From assembly GCA_021813195.1 (NCBI GenBank), contig JAKALI010000038.1, forward strand, positions 2,821 to 15,397: a stretch of DNA of 12,577 bases. Direction: 5' to 3'. Made by a program: the position numbers and the translations under genes. The notes under the pieces were generated by a model. That model had not been told where the DNA came from. It did no database searches and saw nothing but the letters and a program-made list of their open reading frames with translations. Below, piece by piece: positions 1-6,196 of the stretch (within the stretch, counting starts at the first letter, position 1; each line of letters starts with the position of its first letter). The stretch is from Pseudomonadota bacterium. Its GTDB lineage: Bacteria > Pseudomonadota > Alphaproteobacteria > Rhizobiales > Hyphomicrobiaceae.

Positions 1-223
1 CCAACAGGGACGTGCCATAAGCGCCGGCGCCGAAGAAGCCGACGTAACCGAAGGGCAAATAGCCCGTAAAACCGTAAAGCAAGTTGAGACCTTGTGCGAG
101 CGCTATAAAAGTCATCATTGTGAAGAGCAGCGATTCATTGGAGTAGAGATGTGGCGTGACGAGAAAAACGGCGGCGAGTAAGCCGAGTATTGCCGCGCCG
201 CTCAGCTGTGACTTGGTGAACAT
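1..223 (-). CDS. livM: Branched-chain amino-acid-type ABC transporter permease LivM, partial (N-terminal 74 residues)
   Basis: Second inner-membrane permease of a LivHM-type importer, which forms the translocation channel together with LivH. Only the N-terminus lies in the window; the gene continues past the left edge. The minus-strand reading begins MFTKSQLSGAAILGL, gives a first membrane segment, and then carries the LivM-family signature around residues 45-70 (NLLYGFTGYLPFGYVGFFG, then AGAYGTSLL), which corresponds to the usual G-x-G-x-x-x-x-G-H-x-x-F-F-G-x-G-A-Y block. The ATG lies only 4 nt after the livH stop codon, so the two are very likely translationally coupled. The family assignment is strong; the substrate (branched-chain amino acids, amides, urea or a related solute) cannot be read from a permease fragment. 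Confidence 0.85.
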   Translation of the reverse strand, partial: MFTKSQLSGAAILGLLAAVFLVTPHLYSNESLLFTMMTFIALAQGLNLLYGFTGYLPFGYVGFFGAGAYGTSLL

Positions 224-227
224 GGAA

Positions 228-1109
228 CTAAGCCTGCCGCACGGTTCGCCCGAACAGGCCGGATGGACGGACGAGTACGATGATGACGAGGAGGGCGTAA
301 GGCACGAGGTTGGACCAAGAGGAAAGATAGGTTTGCATGAGCATACTGCCGAGCCCGAACACGAGCCCGCCCACAACCGTCCCAAGCGGTCGGCCGAGCG
401 AGCCAATAATAATGATGGCGAATGAAGAGGTGGTAAGGCCGGTGCCGATGCTGGGATCGATTGAGCCGAGCATATAAGGCACGAACACACCCCCGACGCC
501 GGCAAGCGCCAGCCCGATAATCAGCGCGATCGTTGAAACGCGGTCGACGTCGATGCCAGTCGCTAATGCCTCCTCGCGATTGGTCATGATGGCGCGTGTG
601 GCAAAGCCGAGCTTCGTGTGCGTCAGATAGAGATACAATCCCAGAATGCACACGACGCTCACGCCAGCCGCGACCCACCAGCTGTCGGGGAATGCCTGCC
701 CAAGAACACCGATACTGCCCGCACCGAACGCGTCACCCGGCAGCGAGCGCTGGTCGGCGCCGAACACCAGGATCGCGATGGCCTCGATCATCTGCGCCAG
801 CCCGAAAAATAGAATGAACGAGAACATTTCCGGATCCCGACTGCGCTGCAGGCGGGGAACGACCGCGTGATAGAGCGGATAACCGATCGCGGCTGCGCCC
901 ACGATGGCGAGCGGAACGCCGAGGGCCGGATTGATGTTCAGGTCTTGGTAGACGACATAGGCGCCAAAGCCGCCGAGCATGATAAACTCGCCATGTGCTA
1001 GATTGATCATGCGCATGACGCCGAATACGAGATTGAGGCCGACCGCGACCAAGCTGTAGAAAATGCCGTAGAGCACGCCCCCGACCAACGCATATTCAAG
1101 GAGCGCCAT
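228..1109 (-). CDS. livH: Branched-chain amino-acid-type ABC transporter permease LivH
   Basis: Inner-membrane permease of a hydrophobic/branched-chain amino-acid-type ABC importer (293 aa, normal length for LivH). Near the N-terminus it has the LivH signature NLVFGVMRMINLAHGEF (about residues 26-42). About eight hydrophobic segments follow. The cytoplasmic loop around residues 175-200 (NREEALATGIDVDRV) matches the EAA-type loop that contacts the ATPase, followed by a Gly/Ala-rich helix. The start ATG is preceded by a GAGGG ribosome-binding site. It lies downstream of the binding-protein gene on the same strand, separated by a strong hairpin, and 4 nt before livM. The ATPase genes livG and livF are not in the window and would be expected further left. 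Confidence 0.94.
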   Translation of the reverse strand: MALLEYALVGGVLYGIFYSLVAVGLNLVFGVMRMINLAHGEFIMLGGFGAYVVYQDLNINPALGVPLAIVGAAAIGYPLYHAVVPRLQRSRDPEMFSFILFFGLAQMIEAIAILVFGADQRSLPGDAFGAGSIGVLGQAFPDSWWVAAGVSVVCILGLYLYLTHTKLGFATRAIMTNREEALATGIDVDRVSTIALIIGLALAGVGGVFVPYMLGSIDPSIGTGLTTSSFAIIIIGSLGRPLGTVVGGLVFGLGSMLMQTYLSSWSNLVPYALLVIIVLVRPSGLFGRTVRQA

Positions 1110-1132
1110 GGCGAGACCCTCGGGTGCAGTTA

Positions 1133-1166
1133 AATCAAGCAGTCAGGAGCATCTGACTGCTTGATT
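1133..1166 (-). terminator. Perfect 14-bp stem-loop between the binding-protein gene and livH
   Basis: The arms AATCAAGCAGTCAG (1133-1146) and CTGACTGCTTGATT (1153-1166) are exact reverse complements around a 6-nt loop. The hairpin begins 10 nt after the binding-protein stop codon and ends 23 nt before the livH start. There is no long T-run after the stem on the minus strand (only ATTTAA), so a full terminator is doubtful. In ABC import operons such intercistronic hairpins commonly act as partial terminators or 3'-end mRNA stabilisers, giving more binding protein than permease. That role is inferred from position. Confidence 0.7.
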
Positions 1167-1176
1167 GGGTCTCGCG

Positions 1177-2433
1177 TCACGACGCCGGCGCCGGGTAATC
1201 CGGCTTGCCGGTCGCCTTGTTTGGGGGGTAGACAACGACGATTTTGGTGTGGCCGTTCTTGGGAACAAGCTGAGCGACGGGCAAGAGTTCGCCTTCTTGC
1301 GCGCCATTGGCATTGATCTTGAACTTGCCAAGCACTGTGGTGGTTTTTCCAGACATCGCCATCAGAGCCTGGTGGAAACTCTTTTGGTTAAATTTCTTCG
1401 CTGTTGTCAGCATGTCCTGGACGACAAGCCCGGTATTGTAACCTGCGGCGTTGAGGAAGTTCGGCGATGTTCCATTGTGGGCGGCGCTCCACTCCTTGAC
1501 GAACTGCGCCGTATTCGGCCCGTAGGTTACATTGGGATATTTGACTAGCGGCGGTGTCGGATAGGTGTAGGTGTAGTCGAGTATTTTTTTGCCGACGTTC
1601 TTGGTGAGAAGTGTTTCGAGTTGACCGGGGAAAATCGTGAATGTCATTTTGAAGTGCAAGCCGCTGTTCGACAATGCGTGTAGGAAGGCGATATCATTAT
1701 CAAGATATCCGAGTTCTATGACTGCATCGGGGTTCTTCGCCGCGATTGTGTGTAGGAGCACGAGGTAGTTCGATTCCGATGTCGGGACGGAATCGAAATA
1801 GACGGGCGTCACACCTCCCTTGACGAGAATGGACTTGAGCGTTTTGGCCTGCGAGGCATCGAAATCATTGGCGTCGTAAAGGATGGCAATCCGTTTGATG
1901 TGTTTGTGCAGCAGGAATTTGCCAAGGGGAACGGGCCAAATGCCGGAGTTTGGAATGCTGACATCCGCCAAGTAGTCGGTTTTCTTGGTGAAAAAGGTCG
2001 TGCTCGATCCGGTTGGATCGATGAGGAGTTGGTGATGTTCGGCGGCAATTGGCACACCGACTGATGTTAAGACCGAGCCGAAATCGGCGACCAGCACATC
2101 GACTTTGTTCTGGGTGATGAGTTGATTGTAAAGCGTTGCTGCCGTCGAGGTGGAGCTACGGTCGTTATAGGATACGATCTTGACCGGGATTTTCTTGTGG
2201 AAAGCTGACACCATTACGCCACCGTTTTTGTTGGCGGTTTTGGCCCAGTACTGCAGCCCGTGGTACTGACCTTGCGAAGAAACTGCGAAGGTGCCGCTGC
2301 CTGAATACAATGTGCCGATCGTGATGACCGAAGGCGGTTTCGGCGCCGCCGTTGCGACGCCGCTACAAGCAAGCATCAAGGTCGCCGCGCCTGCAAGAGC
2401 CCGCGACATAGAAGATGTTACGATTTTGGGCAT
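1177..2433 (-). CDS. ABC transporter periplasmic substrate-binding protein (Leu/Ile/Val-binding type, Peripla_BP_6 fold)
   Basis: Secreted solute-binding protein that delivers its ligand to the LivHM-type permease encoded next. I start it at the ATG at 2433, giving 418 aa, because GGGAGGAAAAGG lies just upstream and the protein then begins with a classical signal peptide: MPKIVTSS, a hydrophobic core LAGAATLMLACSG, and a likely signal-peptidase site after VATA. An in-frame extension to 2508 adds 25 residues before the signal peptide and is unlikely. The mature protein opens with ITIGTLYSGSGTF, the usual first strand of type I periplasmic binding proteins; VDVLVADFGS and IKRIAILYDANDFD mark the second strand and hinge region. 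The ligand is not identifiable. It is the first gene of a minus-strand operon ahead of livH and livM. Confidence 0.9.
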   Translation of the reverse strand: MPKIVTSSMSRALAGAATLMLACSGVATAAPKPPSVITIGTLYSGSGTFAVSSQGQYHGLQYWAKTANKNGGVMVSAFHKKIPVKIVSYNDRSSTSTAATLYNQLITQNKVDVLVADFGSVLTSVGVPIAAEHHQLLIDPTGSSTTFFTKKTDYLADVSIPNSGIWPVPLGKFLLHKHIKRIAILYDANDFDASQAKTLKSILVKGGVTPVYFDSVPTSESNYLVLLHTIAAKNPDAVIELGYLDNDIAFLHALSNSGLHFKMTFTIFPGQLETLLTKNVGKKILDYTYTYPTPPLVKYPNVTYGPNTAQFVKEWSAAHNGTSPNFLNAAGYNTGLVVQDMLTTAKKFNQKSFHQALMAMSGKTTTVLGKFKINANGAQEGELLPVAQLVPKNGHTKIVVVYPPNKATGKPDYPAPAS

Positions 2434-2783
2434 GACCTTTTCCTCCCTGAACGCCTGGGTCAAAACCGACTCGATCCGGTCGGTCTCGCATAACGGAACA
2501 GGCAACACTGCCCCTAGCGCAGCACAAGGGCGCTCAGTTCCGTAAATGGAACGATGACTGCCTAACTCTGAGAACGAGGTTTGGTTCCGGAGTGCACTAT
2601 CAGCCCGACATCTGTCCGCTGGCGTCTGCCGTCCGCCGTAAACCGAGTAAGTGGCAAGCCACGATTTCGAGCTTGGGACAGCTAGCGGATGCGTGATGCT
2701 TGATTATGTTTCCGTGCGACTCGGACGAGAGCGCTCCCCGATCATGAGGCAGCGCGTCTATGAATTGTAAGACAGGACAATCA
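2434..2783. other. Divergent intergenic region between the ABC importer operon and dsbG
   Basis: About 350 bases with no convincing gene. It must hold the promoters of both divergent units, but I see no clean -35/-10 pair. A short inverted repeat, GTTCC-GTAAAT-GGAAC, lies at 2537-2552, and further GGAAC/GTTCC copies occur near 2495 and 2584. These could be a regulator site, though five-base arms are weak evidence. Confidence 0.4.
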
Positions 2784-3590
2784 ATGATGAAAATGCGTTC
2801 TCTGCTGCCTTTGCTTTCGACCGCAATGCTGCTTGTGCCGCTGCAGGCCGCCCCGGCCGTGGCCGCCCCGGCCATCTCGCCGAAATTCTTACAAAAGGCC
2901 CTACACCTAAACGGCGCGGTCACCATTCTGCAGACCCGACCCGGTCCCGTGGGACTGACGGCGGCGCTGATCTCGACCGGTGGTCGCAAAGGCATCGTGT
3001 GGATTGTCGGCAATGATTCCGCCGTTGCGGTCGGCGACGTCCGGGGCGCCAAGGGTGAAGATCTTACGAAACAAATGGCGATCCGCATGGGCCTCGTGTC
3101 GAAGCCAATCAAGCCTCCTGCCGTTGCCAAGGCAGTCAGCGGGCTGGACACATTCACGGTCGGATCGAAGGGGCCCGAAATTACGGTTTTCGTCGATCCC
3201 AACTGCATCTTCTGTCACGAACTCTACCTGCAGGCACAGCCTCCGATCCGGGCCGGGACGCTTCGCCTGAGGGTTGTCATGGTCGGCTTTCTCAAGCCGA
3301 GCAGTCTTCCCAAGGCTGCCGCCATTCTCATGCGGCCGGGCCGTGCGCAGGCCCTGGCCAGCGACGAAACGATGTTCGATGTCACCCACGAGGAAGGCGG
3401 TATCAAGTCGGCCAAAGTCATACCGCCGGCGATCAAGCAGGCTATCCACGCCAATAATCGACTGCTGTCGCGCAGCGGTGAGGAGGCAACTCCCACGCTG
3501 CTTTACCAAGATAAAGCGGGACACTGGCAGATCATGCATCATCTTCCAGATCACGGGCTGGCACCGATTCTTGCCCAAATGGAGAAATAG
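2784..3590 (+). CDS. dsbG: DsbG/DsbC-like periplasmic thiol:disulfide interchange protein
   Basis: Periplasmic thioredoxin-fold protein, probably a disulfide isomerase or a reductase that protects protein cysteines. With the start at 2784 (AGGA 6 nt upstream) it is 268 aa and begins MMKMRSLLPLLSTAM, a clear signal peptide ending near AVAA. An in-frame ATG at 2760 adds eight polar residues and is less likely. An N-terminal dimerisation-like domain (about residues 30-95) precedes the thioredoxin domain. The active site FVDPNCIFCHELY has the redox pair Cys141/Cys144, and the cis-proline loop is EEATPTLLY. The order and spacing fit DsbG (E. coli 248 aa) better than DsbA. The Ile-Phe between the cysteines differs from E. 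coli DsbG (Pro-Tyr). No DsbD partner is nearby. It is convergent with the M50 protease. Confidence 0.88.
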   Translation: MMKMRSLLPLLSTAMLLVPLQAAPAVAAPAISPKFLQKALHLNGAVTILQTRPGPVGLTAALISTGGRKGIVWIVGNDSAVAVGDVRGAKGEDLTKQMAIRMGLVSKPIKPPAVAKAVSGLDTFTVGSKGPEITVFVDPNCIFCHELYLQAQPPIRAGTLRLRVVMVGFLKPSSLPKAAAILMRPGRAQALASDETMFDVTHEEGGIKSAKVIPPAIKQAIHANNRLLSRSGEEATPTLLYQDKAGHWQIMHHLPDHGLAPILAQMEK

Positions 3591-3696
3591 GGAGAGGTGA
3601 ACACGACGATCAGCGATAAGGCTGCAACGTGGAATGCATGGGAGCCCGGCAATCATTTGAGTGCTCAACATCTTTTCAGCGCTTGACGTAAATGGC

Positions 3697-3728
3697 GCGG
3701 GTTGGCGCGCTTCACAAGGCGCTCCCGC
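3697..3728. terminator. Possible GC-rich hairpin between convergent genes
   Basis: GCGGG (3697-3701) pairs with CCCGC (3724-3728), and inside it GCGC (3705-3708) pairs with GCGC (3719-3722), giving an imperfect stem between the convergent dsbG and M50 genes. No T-tract follows on either strand, so a shared bidirectional terminator is only possible. Confidence 0.25.
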
Positions 3729-3774
3729 AATGGCGGACACAATGAACAAGACTTATTGATTTAAACGGGCCGCA

Positions 3775-4494
3775 TCAACCATTTCTGGTGAGATGCAATA
3801 CGACGCCGATAATCGAATTGGACGATTGCGCAACGAGCTGAGAAATGAAATCAAGATTGAAACCGAGTTGCGCGCCGAGTAAAGGCAGAATGAAGAAGAG
3901 GGCGATCACAAGCAGCAGTCCGTAGGGCTCGACACGCGACAGGTGGTTGCCCAGGGCTTTTGGAAGTAGACCGACGGCGATGCGACCACCGTCGAGTGGC
4001 GGTATCGGCAGCAGATTGAAAACGGCAAGCACGACATTTATGAGGATCGCGTTCTTGAGGTTTTGCACGAGCCACTGCGCTGTCGTCGCCGGAAAATAGG
4101 CGACGAGGTGGAAAGCCAAGGCGGCCAGCGTAGCTAGCAGCAAATTCATGATTGGGCCGGCCGCCGCCACCAGGACCATGCCGAGGCGCTGGGGTTGTAG
4201 CGCGCGAAAATTGACCGGAACTGGTTTGGCGTAACCGAACAGGAAGGGTGCACGAAACAACAGCAAAAGCGCTGGTAGGACAATCGTTCCGAGGGGATCG
4301 ACGTGCTTCATCGGATTGAGGCTGACACGGCCAAGGCGCCAGGCAAGATTGTCTCCCAACAGCTTTGCGGCAAAGCCATGCGCCACTTCATGGAACGTGA
4401 CGGCGATAATGACCGGGAGGAACCAGACTGAAATCTCATAAACCAGGAAATTAAGATCGAATGGCAGCATGATGAGGCGATCCATTTTGCGCAT
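3775..4494 (-). CDS. Site-2 protease family (M50) membrane zinc metallopeptidase
   Basis: Integral-membrane zinc protease of the M50 family, which cuts substrates within or next to the membrane. The zinc-binding motif HEVAH is at residues 35-39, inside a membrane segment that starts near the N-terminus. The third-ligand motif is in NLLPIPPLDGGRI, with Asp168. Four to five other hydrophobic segments are visible, ending in ISQLVAQSSNSIIGVVLHL. At 239 aa with no PDZ or CBS domain it belongs to the small M50 group often annotated only as site-2 protease family protein; its substrate is generally unknown. No start has a good ribosome-binding site: ATGs at 4494, 4485 and 4470 are all possible and all keep the active site. 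Confidence 0.9.
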   Translation of the reverse strand: MRKMDRLIMLPFDLNFLVYEISVWFLPVIIAVTFHEVAHGFAAKLLGDNLAWRLGRVSLNPMKHVDPLGTIVLPALLLLFRAPFLFGYAKPVPVNFRALQPQRLGMVLVAAAGPIMNLLLATLAALAFHLVAYFPATTAQWLVQNLKNAILINVVLAVFNLLPIPPLDGGRIAVGLLPKALGNHLSRVEPYGLLLVIALFFILPLLGAQLGFNLDFISQLVAQSSNSIIGVVLHLTRNG

Positions 4495-4689
4495 TGAATT
4501 ACGGCAATGAGAGCTGTTTGAGAGCTAATGGCGAGCGAGCGGACGTTCAAGAGCCGAACCAATGTCGCGCCGGCATGGGCCTACCGATGACTCGTCGTCG
4601 CCGACGGAATCTGCGTCGACTGCATACAGCGCCCAGAAAGTCAAAAGCCAACAAGCTTGCGAAAATTTAATCCAGTCGACGCAAGGCGA

Positions 4690-4717
4690 TTGAGGCCGCT
4701 TGCCTTGAAAATATATT
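4690..4717 (+). promoter_or_regulatory. Candidate sigma-70-type promoter of the arsR-RND operon
   Basis: TTGAGG (4690-4695), a 16-nt spacer and TATATT (4712-4717) resemble a -35/-10 pair. Transcription would start near 4724-4726, so the regulator mRNA would have a very short 5' leader, consistent with the absence of a ribosome-binding site before its start codon. Confidence 0.4.
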
Positions 4718-4738
4718 AGAGAATTCTAATTCGTGAAT
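4715..4738 (+). promoter_or_regulatory. Operator-like palindromes overlapping the promoter and start of the ArsR gene
   Basis: Two overlapping dyads are visible. ATTAGA-GAAT-TCTAAT (4715-4730) is a perfect 6-bp inverted repeat overlapping the -10 box. ATTC-N8-GAAT (4723-4738) follows, ending right before the ATG at 4739. As I recall, ATTC-N8-GAAT is the element described for the sulfide-responsive repressor SqrR of Rhodobacter. A site here would let the encoded ArsR protein repress its own operon by blocking RNA polymerase. Confidence 0.55.
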
Positions 4739-5068
4739 ATGAATATCTTGGAGATCGAACCTCAGGCCGATAACGCAGCGGTATTGCTGAAGGCGATGGG
4801 GCATAGCCGGCGGCTGATGATCCTGTGCCATCTGCTCGCCGGCGAGAAGTCGGCCGGTGCTCTCGAACGACTGGTCGGACTCCGGCAATCGGCGCTCAGT
4901 CAGCATTTGGCCAAGCTGCGCGGCGACGGTCTGGTACGCGCACGGCGCGAGGGGCAATCGGTCTACTACGCGCTCGCCGACAACGGGCCGCGCGAGGTCA
5001 TCGAAGTCCTGCACGATGTGTATTGCGGCCGCAACAGCCACGGCCGAAGCCGACCGACGGATAGGTGA
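4739..5068 (+). CDS. ArsR-family transcriptional repressor, SqrR/BigR-like with a two-cysteine sulfur-sensor layout
   Basis: Small winged-helix DNA-binding repressor, 109 aa from the ATG at 4739 (a GTG at 4733 would add two residues). The recognition-helix region is LVGLRQSALSQHLAKLR (about residues 45-61), followed by the wing GLVRARREGQSVYYALAD. It lacks the ELCVCD metal motif of classical ArsR/SmtB sensors. Instead it has exactly two cysteines, Cys30 (MILCHLL) and Cys96 (DVYCGRN), 66 residues apart. This equals the spacing of the persulfide-sensing pair in SqrR (41/107) and BigR (42/108), and the surrounding residues also match that group. It is the first gene of an operon with the RND adaptor, 12 nt upstream of it, and probably represses the pump until oxidised by sulfane sulfur. 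The inducer is inferred from the family, not shown. Confidence 0.88.
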   Translation: MNILEIEPQADNAAVLLKAMGHSRRLMILCHLLAGEKSAGALERLVGLRQSALSQHLAKLRGDGLVRARREGQSVYYALADNGPREVIEVLHDVYCGRNSHGRSRPTDR

Positions 5069-5080
5069 AAGGGCCCACAA

Positions 5081-6196
5081 ATGCACCGCAGTTTCATCGG
5101 TCTGATGTCGATTCTGGTTCTTGGCCTTACCGGCGTACTGCTCGGGGCCTGTCAGGATAAGAACGCGGAGAGCGTGTCGACCGAGGCGACGATAGCACCT
5201 CCGACCCGCGTGGTTGCAGCAGCGCACGTTAAATGGCCGCGGCTAGTCAATGTACCGGCCACGGTCAGCGCCGTAGAGGCGGCGAAACTTGCCTCGCGCG
5301 CCGGCGGCCGGGTTACCCGGGTTAATGTCGTCGCCGGCACCCATGTGGCGCAGGGCGCGCTCTTAGCTGATGTCGGTATCGCCGACGCCCGCGATCAACT
5401 GGCGCAGGCGCAGGCTAATCTCGCCACCGCGCAGGCGAGCTACAACGAGGCCGCCGCGAACGAGCAGCGCTACGCGGCCCTCTATCGCACGCATGTCACC
5501 TCGGCGCAGCAATATGATGCCATGCACCGCGGCTTCCTGGCCGCCAAGGCGCAGCTTGCTGCTGCGAAATCGGCGCTGACAACCGCCAAGAGCAATCTCA
5601 ATTATGCGGAAATCCGCGCGCCCTTCGCCGGCACCATCGCGGAAAAGAACGTCAAGACCGGCGATTTCGCCGCTCCCGGCGCTGCGCTCTTCGTGATCGC
5701 CGGCGATACGCCGGAGATCCGCGCCCACGTCGGACCGGCGATCTATGGCGCGCTCAAAGTCGGCGACCGGGCCGATGTCGCGATCAACGGCAAAACCTGG
5801 CCGGCGACCATAACCCTGGCCGACGCCAGCGCCGATCCCAATACCCGCACCCACCTGATCGAGCTGCATCTGCGCGGCCCCGCGCGCGCGCCTTACGGCG
5901 CCTATGCCGACGTGCGCTTGCGCCTCGGCCGGTTTCCGATGGTGGCGGTGCCGGCCACCGCGCTGGTGCGCCGCGCCGGTCTGCTTGGGGTCTTTGTGGT
6001 GGATCATCGCCACCACGCGCATTTTCGCCTCGTCCGCACCGGCCAGCGCCAGGATGGCCAGGTGGCGATCGTTGCCGGGTTGACGGCAGGTGAGATGGTT
6101 GTCACTGCCCCGCGGCCGGGACTCGTCAACGACAGCCCGGTTACCCCGACAAACGTCGCTCCCGTTGCCAGCGGGTCGGGAACGACCCGTGGCTAA
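5081..6196 (+). CDS. RND efflux periplasmic adaptor subunit (membrane fusion protein), lipoprotein
   Basis: Periplasmic adaptor that links the inner-membrane RND pump to an outer-membrane TolC-type channel. It is 371 aa, typical length. The N-terminus is a lipoprotein signal with lipobox LLGAC (Cys24), so the protein is probably anchored to the inner membrane by acylation. Domain order: first half of the lipoyl/barrel-sandwich region (about 60-95, GGRVTRVNVVAGTHVAQG), a helical hairpin rich in Ala/Gln (about 105-165, including QYDAM), second lipoyl half (LNYAEIRAPFAGTIAEKNV), a beta-barrel domain, then a membrane-proximal domain around VAVPATALVRR. Its stop codon overlaps the start of the pump gene by 8 nt. 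No outer-membrane channel gene is present, so the complex must borrow one encoded elsewhere. Confidence 0.93.
   Translation: MHRSFIGLMSILVLGLTGVLLGACQDKNAESVSTEATIAPPTRVVAAAHVKWPRLVNVPATVSAVEAAKLASRAGGRVTRVNVVAGTHVAQGALLADVGIADARDQLAQAQANLATAQASYNEAAANEQRYAALYRTHVTSAQQYDAMHRGFLAAKAQLAAAKSALTTAKSNLNYAEIRAPFAGTIAEKNVKTGDFAAPGAALFVIAGDTPEIRAHVGPAIYGALKVGDRADVAINGKTWPATITLADASADPNTRTHLIELHLRGPARAPYGAYADVRLRLGRFPMVAVPATALVRRAGLLGVFVVDHRHHAHFRLVRTGQRQDGQVAIVAGLTAGEMVVTAPRPGLVNDSPVTPTNVAPVASGSGTTRG

Larger units (their letters stand above)
4495..4738. other. Intergenic region between the divergent M50 protease and ArsR operon
   Basis: About 240 bases without a recognisable gene. It contains an exact 11-bp inverted repeat, TGCGTCGACTG (4612-4622) and CAGTCGACGCA (4673-4683), 50 nt apart. 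Further right is the promoter/operator of the efflux operon, described separately. Confidence 0.5.

Noticed and set aside
3597..3686. A 29-codon plus-strand frame starting with GTG just after dsbG, preceded by GGGAG
   Set aside because: It has a plausible ribosome-binding site and spacing, but no hydrophobic segment, motif or family resemblance; at this length chance is the better explanation.
2907..3749. Minus-strand frame of 280 codons opposite dsbG
   Set aside because: Overlaps the DsbG-like gene, which has a signal peptide and active-site motif; the antisense translation shows no recognisable features.
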